Source: Wenzhouxiangella sp. | GTDB taxonomy: Bacteria; Pseudomonadota; Gammaproteobacteria; Xanthomonadales; Wenzhouxiangellaceae | NCBI GenBank assembly: GCA_007119095.1 | Contig: SKQI01000257.1 | Coordinates: forward strand, 1-22,487 | Direction: 5' to 3' | DNA length: 22,487 bases | Part shown: one piece after another, positions 6,505 through 14,855 of the stretch | Numbering within the stretch: position 1 is the first letter of the stretch | How the letters are laid out: the number at the start of each line of letters is the position of its first letter | The notes under the pieces: model-generated | What the model was told of the DNA's origin: nothing | The model's input: only the letters and a program-made list of their open reading frames with translations | Databases searched by the model: none | Position numbers and translations under genes: made by a program

Positions 6505-7177
6505 TCGAGGAAACTCCAGCAATCAATCCCAGTAGGTCAGCAGGCTCGGCAAAGTGCCAGTCCGCGCCCCATTCGCCACTATCTTCGTCCGGTGGCAGAT
6601 AGCCCCAGCCCGCCACGGCGGTGACAACCCCGGCCGCGCGGCCCGCTTCCACATCACGACGGTCGTCCCCGATGAAAAGACAACGCGCCGGTTCCAACGC
6701 AAGGCGGCGACAGGCCTCCATCACCGGCTCCGGATGCGGCTTGGCGTGCGCCACCGTGTCGCCGGCAATCACGCAGGCGAAACGATCCGTCCAGCCGGCA
6801 CTGTCCAGCAGTGGAGCGGTCAGAAAACCGGGCTTGTTGGTGACCACGGCCAGCTTCAGGCCGGCGCCGCTCAAGGCGGCCATGACCTCCTCCATGCACT
6901 CGAAAGCTTGCGAGCGCACCCAAAGGTTGGATTGGTAATGGGCGAGGAAATCAGTGCGCAGGGCAGCCAGGTCGGCGGCTGGCTGGTCAGCAAAGCCGGC
7001 CTCAAGCAGGCCGGCTGCACCGCGCGAAGCATGATGCCGAAACTGACCGGACTCAAGCGCGGGCAAACCCGACCGCTCGCGCAAGGCCATCAAGGTACCG
7101 ATCAGGTCCGGGGCAGTATCGACCAGGGTGCCATCGAGATCGAACAGCACCGCCTTGAAAGATAGCCCGGGGTTCAC
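6491..7177 (-). CDS. mupP/gph: HAD-IA phosphatase: MurNAc-6-phosphate phosphatase (MupP) or phosphoglycolate phosphatase (Gph)
   Basis: A 228-residue haloacid dehalogenase phosphatase. Motif I is FDLDGTLVDTAPD (nucleophile D13, acid/base D15), motif II is VVTNK (T113), motif III lysine is in AKPHPEP (K146), and motif IV is IGDDRRD (D171, D172). An alpha-helical cap lies between motifs I and II. Databases usually name such genes gph (2-phosphoglycolate dephosphorylation). The order mtaD-ubiG-HAD and the C-terminal segment GYLPPDEDSGEWGADW recall Pseudomonas MupP, which removes phosphate from MurNAc-6-P in peptidoglycan recycling. I therefore lean to MupP, from memory of that sequence. The start overlaps the ubiG stop by four bases. 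Confidence 0.88.
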   Translation of the reverse strand: MNPGLSFKAVLFDLDGTLVDTAPDLIGTLMALRERSGLPALESGQFRHHASRGAAGLLEAGFADQPAADLAALRTDFLAHYQSNLWVRSQAFECMEEVMAALSGAGLKLAVVTNKPGFLTAPLLDSAGWTDRFACVIAGDTVAHAKPHPEPVMEACRRLALEPARCLFIGDDRRDVEAGRAAGVVTAVAGWGYLPPDEDSGEWGADWHFAEPADLLGLIAGVSSNETQ

Positions 7178-7896
7178 GCTGGTCTGACAGCGTGAACCAG
7201 GTAGTTGATGCTGGGACGACCGCCAATCTTCACCGTCCGCGAAAACGGGTTGTAGCTCATGCCGCTGATATCTTCGATTCGCAAACCGGCAGCCCGACAG
7301 GCTGCTGCCAACTCATTGGGCCGAATCAGACGGTCGTAGCGGTGAGTGCCCCGCGGCAGCAGCCCCAGAACATACTCGGCACCCACGATCGCGGTTGCCC
7401 AGGCCAGCGGCGATCGGTTGATGGTTGAAAAGAACAGATGGCCACCCGGGCGACAAAGGCTGGCACAGGCGGCAATGGTACTGGCCGGCTCAGGGACATG
7501 CTCGAGCATTTCCAGGCAGCAGACCACATCGAAAGCTTCGCCTTGCTCGGCAGCCAGTTCTTCGGCAGTCACCTGGCGATAATCAATATTCACCCCGGTC
7601 GACTGCTGGTGCAAACGCGCGACCTGCAGTGGTTTTTCAGCCACATCGATGCCGGTAACCGCCGCGCCGGCAGCAGCCAGGGCCTCGCACAGAATGCCTC
7701 CGCCGCAGCCAACATCCACCACCGCTCTGTCTTTCAGTTCAGCGCGCTGGGCGATGTACTCGACCCGCGGGCCGTTGATGTCATGCAGCGGCCGGAAATC
7801 GCCTTCCGTATCCCACCACCGAGCCGCTAAAGCATTGAATTTGCTCGCCTCGTCCGGGTCCAGATTGCGCACGCTGGTTTCAGCCTGCTCGCTCAT
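7174..7896 (-). CDS. ubiG: Bifunctional ubiquinone 3-O-methyltransferase / 2-polyprenyl-6-hydroxyphenol methylase
   Basis: A 240-residue class I SAM methyltransferase, the same length as E. coli UbiG. The N-terminus has FNALAARWWDTEGDFRPLHDINGPR, a UbiG signature. The SAM-binding motif I is VVDVGCGGGILCEALA (59-74), followed by GIDVAEKPL. The motif around VVCCLEMLEHVPEP and the late block LPRGTHRYDRLIRPNELAA also match. It performs both O-methylations of ubiquinone synthesis at the membrane. The gene starts four bases after the mtaD stop and overlaps the phosphatase start, so it sits in the middle of a single transcription unit. Confidence 0.96.
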   Translation of the reverse strand: MSEQAETSVRNLDPDEASKFNALAARWWDTEGDFRPLHDINGPRVEYIAQRAELKDRAVVDVGCGGGILCEALAAAGAAVTGIDVAEKPLQVARLHQQSTGVNIDYRQVTAEELAAEQGEAFDVVCCLEMLEHVPEPASTIAACASLCRPGGHLFFSTINRSPLAWATAIVGAEYVLGLLPRGTHRYDRLIRPNELAAACRAAGLRIEDISGMSYNPFSRTVKIGGRPSINYLVHAVRPA

Positions 7897-7900
7897 GCCA

Positions 7901-9223
7901 TTACTCCGATTGCTGGGAAAGGCGCAGCTTCTGCCCCCACTCGCGGGCCCGATCGGCCACCTCGAGCTTGTTCAGGTGAACGGGGCTGCCTGACGCATAC
8001 ACTGCCTTACCCGCCACCCACACCTTGCTGACCTGGCTTCGGGCGCAGGCATAGACCAACTGCGAAATCACATGATGCACCGGCAGGGTCTCGGCAACGT
8101 CAAGCTGCACGGCAACAACATCGGCCAGCTTGCCGGCCTCCAGCGACCCGATCTGATCCTCAAGCCCCAGCGCCCTAGCGCCGTTGATCGTCGCCATGCT
8201 CAGTGCCCGGGCGGCCGGAATCGCTTCCGGGTCACCGCTGGCACCTTTGGCCAGCAAGGCCGCCAGGCGCATTTCAGCGAACATGTCCAAGGTGTTGTTG
8301 CTGGCCGCGCCGTCAGTCCCGATCGCGATATTGACCCCCCTGGCATCCAGGGCCGCTACCGGACAAATGCCGCTGGCCAGCTTCAGGTTGGAAGCCGGGC
8401 AATGCAGCACATGCACGCCGGCACGCGCCACTCGATCCATATCAGCCTCGGTGAGCTGGGTCATGTGCACGGCCAGTAGACGCGGCCCCAGCACACCCAG
8501 CTCGGCCAGGCGATCCAGCGGGTGCTTGCCGTACTGCTTGCGACTGTTTTCAACCTCGCCCTTGGCTTCCAGCAAGTGCAGATGAATCGGCACGTCCATT
8601 TCCTCGGCCAGCTCGGCCATCCGGGCAAAGGCCGAGTCGCTGACCGTGTAAGGCGCGTGCGGTGCGAAAGCCGTTGTCACCAGCGGATCAGACAACACCG
8701 CCTGGTGGACTTCCAGACCGCGACTGAAGTACTCGTCTTCGTTCTCGGCCCAGGCCGTCGGCAGGCTGATGACCGGCATGCCCACGACCGCGCGCATGCC
8801 CGCCTGGCTGGCAGTAACGGCGGTGACGTCCGGAAAGAAATAGTTGTCATTGAAGCAGGTCGTGCCGCCGGCCAGCATTTCAACAACGGCAAGCTCGGTG
8901 CCGGCGCGGACGAAGGTCGGGCCAACCCAGCGCTGCTCGGTCGGCCAGATATGATCTTCGAGCCAGCGCATCAGCGGCAAATCGTCGGCCAAACCTCGCA
9001 TCAAGGCCATGGCCGAGTGGGTATGGGCGTTGATAAAACCGGGGATCAACACGCTGTTGCCCAAATCTTCGCGTTCGATATCCGGATAACGGGCACTCAG
9101 CTCCGAGCGTGGCAGCAGCTCGACGATGCGCTCTCCGGCAACGATCAGGGCGTGATGCTCATGCACCACGCCCTCGGGGTTGACCGGAACAATCCAGCGA
9201 GCCAGCAGCGCGCGCGGGCTCAT
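7901..9223 (-). CDS. mtaD: TRZ/ATZ amidohydrolase, 5-methylthioadenosine/S-adenosylhomocysteine deaminase type
   Basis: A 440-residue metal-dependent amidohydrolase. Metal ligands are seen in GFINAHTHSAMALMRG (H67, H69), VPIHLHLLEAKGE (H216 probable) and IGTDGAASNN (D303). APHAPYTVS, with H189, is a substrate-binding signature of the MtaD/SsnA group. This family deaminates 5-methylthioadenosine or S-adenosylhomocysteine to the inosine forms. That would fit beside SAM-using UbiG, since the methylase product SAH must be removed, but other aminopurine substrates are possible. The ATG is preceded by AGGA with an eight-base spacer located inside the end of efp. The gap to efp is three bases and to ubiG four. 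Confidence 0.92.
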   Translation of the reverse strand: MSPRALLARWIVPVNPEGVVHEHHALIVAGERIVELLPRSELSARYPDIEREDLGNSVLIPGFINAHTHSAMALMRGLADDLPLMRWLEDHIWPTEQRWVGPTFVRAGTELAVVEMLAGGTTCFNDNYFFPDVTAVTASQAGMRAVVGMPVISLPTAWAENEDEYFSRGLEVHQAVLSDPLVTTAFAPHAPYTVSDSAFARMAELAEEMDVPIHLHLLEAKGEVENSRKQYGKHPLDRLAELGVLGPRLLAVHMTQLTEADMDRVARAGVHVLHCPASNLKLASGICPVAALDARGVNIAIGTDGAASNNTLDMFAEMRLAALLAKGASGDPEAIPAARALSMATINGARALGLEDQIGSLEAGKLADVVAVQLDVAETLPVHHVISQLVYACARSQVSKVWVAGKAVYASGSPVHLNKLEVADRAREWGQKLRLSQQSE

Positions 9224-9226
9224 CGA

Positions 9227-9796
9227 TCAGTCCTTGACCCGCGACACGTATTCGCCGGAGCGGGTGTCGACCTTGATCACCTCGCCTTCCTGCACAAACA
9301 GCGGCACGCGGACCGTTGCCCCCGTTTCTAGCCGCGCCGGCTTGCCACCGCTGCCCGAGGTATCGCCCTTCAGGCCGGGATCGGTTTCAACGATCTTCAG
9401 CTCGGTAAAGCTGGGCGGCAGCACGATCAGGGGCTCACCGTTCCAAAGCGTGACCTGGCACATGTCCTCTTCCTTCAGCCACTGCGCATTGTCGCCGATG
9501 GCGTCCGACCCGGCGGCCAGCTGCTCGTAGCTGGAAGTGTCCATGAAATGCCAGAATTCACCGTCGCTGTAGAGATACTGCAGCTCCTTTTCAAACACAT
9601 CGGCGGCTTCCACCGAATCACCCGACTTGAAGGTTTTCTCGATGGTTCTTCCGGTCTTCAGGTTGCGCACCCGAACACGGTTGAAGGCCTGACCCTTGCC
9701 GGGTTTGACGAACTCATTTTCGACGATGGTGTAAGGGTCCCCGTCAAGAATGATTTTCAGCCCGCCCTTGAATTCATTGGTGCTGTACGTTGCCAT
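9227..9796 (-). CDS. efp: Elongation factor P
   Basis: A 189-residue EF-P with the three-domain length and the modification loop VKPGKGQAF, which places the modified lysine at K34. The ending VQEGEVIKVDTRSGEYVSRVKD is typical. EF-P binds between the P and E sites and relieves ribosome stalling at polyproline stretches. A Lys at position 34 is the substrate for EpmA/EpmB beta-lysylation, and epmB is encoded divergently 63 bases away, so this pathway is expected. EpmA is not in the window. GGAGA stands six bases before the ATG. As first gene of the run to 4752, its promoter (not identifiable in the short divergent gap) would drive the following five genes. Confidence 0.97.
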   Translation of the reverse strand: MATYSTNEFKGGLKIILDGDPYTIVENEFVKPGKGQAFNRVRVRNLKTGRTIEKTFKSGDSVEAADVFEKELQYLYSDGEFWHFMDTSSYEQLAAGSDAIGDNAQWLKEEDMCQVTLWNGEPLIVLPPSFTELKIVETDPGLKGDTSGSGGKPARLETGATVRVPLFVQEGEVIKVDTRSGEYVSRVKD

Positions 9797-9859
9797 GCTG
9801 TCTCCGAATTACAATAACGTCCCGATCGCTTTTGAACCGACAGGGACGAAATCAACATC

Positions 9860-10882
9860 TTGGTTAATGAAGCTCGTTCGCACATTCTATCGCGAAGCCC
9901 ATCCGGACTTGCGGAAATCGACTGGCGAGCCCAGATGCGCCAGGCTTTCCGACAGCCCGCTGAACTGCTCGGCTTCCTGGGTTTGGAAGACGAGGCCGAC
10001 GTTTTCGAAGGCAATGCGAACTTCCCCATGCTGGTGCCGCGCGCGTTCGCCCAGCGCATGGAACGCGGCAATCGCTCGGACCCGCTGCTGCGCCAGGTAT
10101 TGCCTGACCCTGCCGAGCGCCTGACCGTCCCCGGTTATGTCAGTGACCCGGTCGGCGATCGCAACAGTCGCCAGGCCCGGGGGCTGCTGCACAAATACCA
10201 GGGCCGAGCACTACTGATCAGCACCGGCGCCTGCGCTGTCCACTGCCGTTACTGCTTCCGCCAGCACTACCCGTATGCCAACGATCATCTGGGCCGTGAT
10301 CTCGATGACGCGGTCAGCTACATTCAGAATCATGCAGACATCAACGAGGTCATCCTGTCCGGTGGCGACCCATTGATGCTTGATAACCGGCGTCTGTTCG
10401 CCCTGACCCAGCGCCTGGCAGGTATCAGCCACCTGAAACGGCTGCGCATCCATACCCGTCTACCGGTTGTTTTGCCCGACCGGGTCGATGCAGAATTGTG
10501 TGCCTGGGCCGCTGCCCTGCCCTGGCCTGTTGTCATCGTCATTCACGCCAACCACGCCGCCGAATTCGATGGCCATGTCGATGCCGCCGTCAGCCGCCTG
10601 CGGGCCTCCGGCATTCATGTTTTCAACCAGGCCGTTCTCCTCAAGGGCATCAACGATGATGAAGACAGCCTGGTCGAACTGATGGAGCGCAGTTTCGCTA
10701 CGGGCGTGGTACCTTATTACCTGCACCTGCTGGATCGCGTTGAAGGCGCTGCCAGATTCGATGTGCCAGCAGCAATTGCACTGCGGTTGCACGAGCGCTT
10801 GCGCGTGCGACTGTCGGGATACCTGGTGCCGCGCCTGGTGCGCGAGGAAGCGGGGGCGCCATACAAGTTGCCGGTTTTGTGA
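9860..10882 (+). CDS. epmB: EF-P beta-lysylation radical-SAM 2,3-aminomutase EpmB
   Basis: A 340-residue protein of the lysine 2,3-aminomutase family at the short EpmB length (342 in E. coli). The 4Fe-4S motif is CAVHCRYCFR, with C125, C129 and C132. Upstream are RMERGNRSDPLLRQVLP and GLLHKYQGRALL; downstream are VILSGGDPLM, RLRIHTRLPVVLP and PYYLHLLDRVEGAARF, all EpmB landmarks. The C-terminal YKLPVL supplies a probable PLP lysine, K336. It converts alpha-lysine to (R)-beta-lysine, which EpmA attaches to EF-P. No ATG fits the homologous N-terminus. TTG 9860 is chosen because a stop lies in frame at 9815-9817 and the next ATG (9935) would cut conserved residues. Confidence 0.93.
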   Translation: MVNEARSHILSRSPSGLAEIDWRAQMRQAFRQPAELLGFLGLEDEADVFEGNANFPMLVPRAFAQRMERGNRSDPLLRQVLPDPAERLTVPGYVSDPVGDRNSRQARGLLHKYQGRALLISTGACAVHCRYCFRQHYPYANDHLGRDLDDAVSYIQNHADINEVILSGGDPLMLDNRRLFALTQRLAGISHLKRLRIHTRLPVVLPDRVDAELCAWAAALPWPVVIVIHANHAAEFDGHVDAAVSRLRASGIHVFNQAVLLKGINDDEDSLVELMERSFATGVVPYYLHLLDRVEGAARFDVPAAIALRLHERLRVRLSGYLVPRLVREEAGAPYKLPVL

Positions 10883-10927
10883 CCGCAACATCTAACTTTA
10901 AGCGGCCGTATTTTTCAGGAGAGCGTC

Positions 10928-12988
10928 ATGGCTCGTCAAATGACTGAAGTTCGAATTCTTGTCGTTACCGATGACCCCAGCGCACCGCGCGAACTGCTCA
11001 ACATGCTCGGTGAAAACAGCGGTGTCAGGACCCTGTTTGCCGACACCGGCAACGCGGTCAGCCGCACCTTCGAAACCGACCAGGTCGACATTTTGATGGT
11101 GCAGATAGATGCTGGCGACCTGGGCCTGTTCGAAACCTGCTCTCGCCTGGCCCGGGAGCAGGACGAGCCCGTCCCGCTGTTGGCAATCATCAAGGCAGAC
11201 GATGCCAAGGCAGCCGTTGCCGCTGCCGGCGTTGGTGTCGAGGGCTGTGTCTTTGCCACCAACTCCCGGCAAATCAAGCGGTTGACCCAGTTCCTGGTGC
11301 ACTCGGTACGGGCGCGGCGCGACTCGCAGCTGGCGATGCGTCGACTCGAAGAAATCGAATCACGCTACACCTTGCTGCTTGACAGCTCCAGTGAATCCAT
11401 CGCCTACATTCATGAAGGCCTGCACATTTATGCCAACCGCGCCTACCTTGAGTTGTTCGGCTTTGAAAGCTTTGAAGATCTCGAAGGCTTGTCAATGCTC
11501 GACCTGCTCTCGGCCGGCAGCGATGGCCCGGATCTGAAAAAGGTCCTGAAGGCGCTTGCGCGCGATGAAATCCCCGAAGAAGACATGGTGCTGAAGGCCC
11601 ACCGCCAGGACGGCACCGACTTTACCGCGATGGTGGATTTCTCACCGGCGCGCTACGGCGGCGAATACTGTGCCCAGATGCTCGTTCGCGAACAGGTGAC
11701 CCAGACCGACCCGGCCCTGGCCGAGGAACTGGAAAAGCTCAAGACCCGTGACATGCTGACCGGCCTGCTCAACCGGCATGCTTTTCTGGAACGATTGCGA
11801 TCCGAGACCAATGCCCGCGAGGACAAGACCGGCCTGTCAATATTGTTGGTCAGCCTGGACAAGCATGACGAACTTCAAGCCAAGCTTGGGCTGGGCGCCA
11901 CAGATGCGCTGATTCGCCAGTCCGCAGACCTGTTTCGGGAGGCATGCGGCGAAGACTGCGTGATGGCGCGCCTGAGTGATCACAGCTTCGGCATTCTCGG
12001 CGACACCACCACACGCGAGCAGGCCGAGGCCATTGCCGCACGCATTGTCGATTTCTGCTCCGGCAAGATTATCGAGGTGCGTGACACCAGCCTGACCATA
12101 TCGGCCAGCGTCGGCCTGGCGGTCGCTGGTAGCGAACTGGATGATCCTGATGGCCTGCTGTCGCAGGCCGATTCAGCATTGCATGAAGCTTTGCATGCCG
12201 GCGGCAACGCCTACGTCCGCTATCGTCCCCGTGTTTCCGTTGATGCTGACGAAGACAATGCTGCTTGGGCTGAACGTTTGCGTCACGCGCTCGACTACGA
12301 CGAATTCCGGCTGGTGACTTCGCCCATTACCAGCATGGACGACGATAACTTCCTGATCAACGAAGTCGAAACTCGTCTGCGCGCCGAAGACAGCGACGAA
12401 GTCCTGATGCCTGGGGTCTACCTGCCCGCAGCCAGTCACCTCGGCATGGCCAGCAAGCTCGATACCGACATGGTTCGTCGGTTGGCCAACGCGATTGCTG
12501 AAAAACCGGCCGCCAGCGATCAGCTCTGGCTGATCCCCTTGTGCCTGGACACCATTTGCGATGAAGAAGCGCTGCACGGACTCAAGACCATGCTCCAGAG
12601 CGACAAGATCAAGCCCTCGAGCGTGATCTGGGGCGTCCGTGAACCGGAGGTGCGCGATAAACTTCGTCGGGTGCAATCCTTTATCGAAATCTTCAAGCCC
12701 ATGGGTACGCGCTTCGGATTGTGCGATGTCGGCCCCGAGGCAGATGTTGAGCCGCTGCTGAACAACCTGGAAATGGATTTCCTGCGGATGGCGCCGGAAA
12801 TGATTCAGAACCTGAGCGGCAACGACGATTTACGCAAGAAGCTGTCGGACCTGGTTCAACAAGCCGACCAGCACCAGGTCCGCGTTATCGCACCCAAGGT
12901 AGAGCACACCGGTGATCTGGCCACCCTGTGGCAGTTCGGAATCACCTTGGTGCAGGGCGATTTCGTTCGCGAAGAGGCCTCAGTCTGA
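10928..12988 (+). CDS. FimX-like REC-PAS-GGDEF-EAL protein with degenerate GGDEF and EAL motifs
   Basis: A 686-residue multidomain protein, close to the length of Pseudomonas FimX (691). Residues 8-125 form a receiver-like domain (RILVVTDD). Residues 140-255 are a PAS domain (ESIAYIHEGLHIYANRAYLELFGFE). Residues 274-435 are a GGDEF fold (RDMLTGLLNRHAFLERL) in which the signature reads SDHSF (350-354). Residues 445-686 are an EAL fold in which EAL reads EVE (479-481), ending LVQGDFVREE. Neither catalytic motif is intact, so cyclase and phosphodiesterase activity are unlikely and c-di-GMP binding by the EAL domain is the expected role. FimX proteins act at the cell pole in type IV pilus assembly. 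AGGAGAG precedes the ATG, 45 bases after epmB. Confidence 0.85.
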   Translation: MARQMTEVRILVVTDDPSAPRELLNMLGENSGVRTLFADTGNAVSRTFETDQVDILMVQIDAGDLGLFETCSRLAREQDEPVPLLAIIKADDAKAAVAAAGVGVEGCVFATNSRQIKRLTQFLVHSVRARRDSQLAMRRLEEIESRYTLLLDSSSESIAYIHEGLHIYANRAYLELFGFESFEDLEGLSMLDLLSAGSDGPDLKKVLKALARDEIPEEDMVLKAHRQDGTDFTAMVDFSPARYGGEYCAQMLVREQVTQTDPALAEELEKLKTRDMLTGLLNRHAFLERLRSETNAREDKTGLSILLVSLDKHDELQAKLGLGATDALIRQSADLFREACGEDCVMARLSDHSFGILGDTTTREQAEAIAARIVDFCSGKIIEVRDTSLTISASVGLAVAGSELDDPDGLLSQADSALHEALHAGGNAYVRYRPRVSVDADEDNAAWAERLRHALDYDEFRLVTSPITSMDDDNFLINEVETRLRAEDSDEVLMPGVYLPAASHLGMASKLDTDMVRRLANAIAEKPAASDQLWLIPLCLDTICDEEALHGLKTMLQSDKIKPSSVIWGVREPEVRDKLRRVQSFIEIFKPMGTRFGLCDVGPEADVEPLLNNLEMDFLRMAPEMIQNLSGNDDLRKKLSDLVQQADQHQVRVIAPKVEHTGDLATLWQFGITLVQGDFVREEASV

Positions 12989-13005
12989 GGCCCGGCCTGC
13001 CCATT

Positions 13006-13884
13006 TCATGCGCCCTCGCTGAGGGCGCGAATGCGCTCTTCCAGCGGCGGATGGCTCATCATCAATCGCTTCATGCCATCGCCGACTCGTCCCTTGATCC
13101 CAAAGGCTTCCACCGACTCGGGCAAGCTGCTTGGCCGACCGGCCGACTGTAGACGACGCAAAGCCGCGATCATATTGGCCCGGCCTGCCAGTTCCGCACC
13201 ACCCGCATCGGCGCGGAATTCCCGCCAGCGCGAGAATGCCATCACGATCATGCTGGCCAGGATGCCGAGCACGACCTGAAGCACAATGACGGTCAGGAAA
13301 TAACCGGGACCATAGCCACGGTTGCTCCGGAACACGACCCGGTCGATGAGCTGCCCCAGTATCCGCGACAAGAACAATACAAAGGTGTTGAGCACCCCCT
13401 GGATCAGGGTCAGCGTGACCATATCGCCATTGGCAACATGCGCCACTTCGTGCCCCAGCACAGCCTCGACCTCGTTCGGCCGCATGCTGCGCAACAAGCC
13501 GGTGCTGACCGCGACCAGCGCATTGTTGCGCGACGCACCAGTGGCGAAGGCATTCGGCTCCGGCGCGTCGTAAATGGCCACATCGGGCATGCCGACACCG
13601 GCCGCCTTGGCCTGGCGTGCCACGGTTTCCACCAGCCAGCGCTCGGTTTGACCACTGGGTTGGGTAATCACCTTTGCCCGGGTTGAGCGGATCGCCATGG
13701 ACTTGGACATCAGCAGGGAAACAAACGCGCCCCCAAAGCCGAAGATCAGGGCAAAACCCAGCGTCCAGGCGGTGTTGACGTTGATTCCCTGACTGACCAG
13801 CCAAGGCTCCAGCAAAGTCATGACAACCCCCAGCACGAGCAGAACAGCCAGGTTGGTTCCAATCAAAAGCGCTATGCCACGCAT
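13006..13884 (-). CDS. htpX: Membrane-bound zinc metalloprotease HtpX
   Basis: A 292-residue M48 protease (E. coli 293). Two N-terminal membrane segments lie at about residues 4-24 and 38-60, ending in GGAFVSLLMSKSMAIRS. The active site is HEVAHVANGDM, with zinc ligands H145 and H149 and catalytic E146; E222 in REFRADAGGAEL is the third ligand. Two more membrane helices lie near 157-178 and 195-217. HtpX degrades misfolded or damaged inner-membrane proteins together with FtsH. The frame extends 40 codons upstream, but ATG 13884 (MRGIALLIGTN) matches the known HtpX start, and the extension would overlap the divergent promoter region. The stop is 17 bases from the end of the convergent FimX-like gene. 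Confidence 0.95.
   Translation of the reverse strand: MRGIALLIGTNLAVLLVLGVVMTLLEPWLVSQGINVNTAWTLGFALIFGFGGAFVSLLMSKSMAIRSTRAKVITQPSGQTERWLVETVARQAKAAGVGMPDVAIYDAPEPNAFATGASRNNALVAVSTGLLRSMRPNEVEAVLGHEVAHVANGDMVTLTLIQGVLNTFVLFLSRILGQLIDRVVFRSNRGYGPGYFLTVIVLQVVLGILASMIVMAFSRWREFRADAGGAELAGRANMIAALRRLQSAGRPSSLPESVEAFGIKGRVGDGMKRLMMSHPPLEERIRALSEGA
13010..13028. terminator. Perfect GC-rich hairpin at the htpX / FimX-like convergent junction
   Basis: GCGCCCTC (13010-13017) and GAGGGCGC (13021-13028) form a perfect 8-bp stem with a three-base loop. It overlaps the last codons of htpX and lies about 20 bases after the FimX-like stop. There is no T-tract on either strand, so it may stall or protect transcripts rather than act as a classical intrinsic terminator. 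Confidence 0.35.
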
Positions 13885-13964
13885 GGTCTTGAACTCACCA
13901 CAGATTTCACTGCATCGTAAAATGTAGGCATTGCAACATCTTTGCAAGACCTCAGGTTTCGACA

Positions 13965-14855
13965 ATGAACGCCCAGACCCGGCCCTACCGCGGCCGCTTT
14001 GCACCCTCGCCGACCGGTGAACTGCACTTCGGATCGCTGGTAGCGGCCGTTGGCAGCTTTCTCCAGGCCCGCGCCCGGAACGGCCGCTGGCTGGTGCGAA
14101 TCGAGGATATTGACCCGCCGCGCGAAGTGGCAGGCGCGGCCAGCAGCCAGCTCAAGACCCTGCAAAGCTTCGGGCTGGTGCCAGACGAACCGGTGATTTT
14201 TCAACGTCAGCTAGGTGCCAATCATCAACAGGCGCTGGAACGGCTGCTGGCGACAGGGCATGCCTACCCCTGCGGTTGCAGCCGGTCCGATCTGCCGGCC
14301 GATGGCATCTACCCAGGCACCTGCCGTAACGGACTGCCCCCTGGTCGAACTGCCCGCAGCATCCGGGTGCGCGTGGATGATGAAGAGATCGCCTTCGTTG
14401 ACGGACTGCAAGGCATGCAGCGACAAAACCCGGCCCGTCAAACCGGCGATTTCGTCGTTCGACGCGCCGATGGGCTGGTGGCCTATCAATTGGCGGTGGT
14501 CGTCGATGACGCCGCATCACACATCACCGAGGTCGTCCGGGGCGCGGATCTGATTGACTCTACGGGTCGACAGCTCCACCTTTATCGCTGCCTGGGACTG
14601 TCAGCACCCAACTACATCCATCTCCCCATCGTGGTAGATGAACAGGGTGAAAAACTGTCGAAATCGACCGGCGCTGATCCCATCCAGCGTTGCAACGCCA
14701 CAACCGCACTGAGGCTGGCGCTGCGCGCCCTGGGCCATGAGCCCCCAGCCGCAAAGGTGGCCGTGGCCGACCAGCTGGACTGGGCGCAGCGGCACTGGCA
14801 GTTGACCCGTGTCCCACGAGGCCCGGTCGCCATCGGGGTTCAATCTGATCGATAG
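13965..14855 (+). CDS. gluQ: Glutamyl-Q tRNA(Asp) synthetase
   Basis: A 296-residue truncated glutamyl-tRNA synthetase paralogue without the anticodon-binding domain (E. coli 308). It starts RGRFAPSPTGELHFGSLVAA, with the HIGH-type motif HFGS at 21-24, and carries RIEDIDPPRE. The zinc site is YPCGCSRSD with YPGTC (C103, C105, C120). The KMSKS-type motif is KLSKS at 230-234. It attaches glutamate to queuosine in the anticodon of tRNA-Asp. The gene is divergent from htpX across 80 bases. It is followed at 50 bases by accA, which appears to have its own promoter. Confidence 0.94.
   Translation: MNAQTRPYRGRFAPSPTGELHFGSLVAAVGSFLQARARNGRWLVRIEDIDPPREVAGAASSQLKTLQSFGLVPDEPVIFQRQLGANHQQALERLLATGHAYPCGCSRSDLPADGIYPGTCRNGLPPGRTARSIRVRVDDEEIAFVDGLQGMQRQNPARQTGDFVVRRADGLVAYQLAVVVDDAASHITEVVRGADLIDSTGRQLHLYRCLGLSAPNYIHLPIVVDEQGEKLSKSTGADPIQRCNATTALRLALRALGHEPPAAKVAVADQLDWAQRHWQLTRVPRGPVAIGVQSDR

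Noticed and set aside
5851..6624. Open frame of 257 codons on the plus strand
   Set aside because: It lies antisense to hslO, whose cysteine motifs and length are unambiguous; no family pattern is seen in the antisense product.
8522..9331. Open frame of 269 codons on the plus strand
   Set aside because: Antisense to mtaD and the end of efp; His/Gln/Gly-rich low-information product typical of the reverse of a high-GC gene.
10883..10927. T-rich stretch after GCGGCCG between epmB and the FimX-like gene, considered as a terminator
   Set aside because: The only matching stem is four base pairs (CCGC/GCGG) around a 13-base loop, too weak for an intrinsic terminator.
12980..13804. Open frame of 274 codons on the minus strand overlapping htpX
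   Set aside because: Frame-shifted shadow of htpX; the htpX frame has HEVAH and correct length, this one has none.
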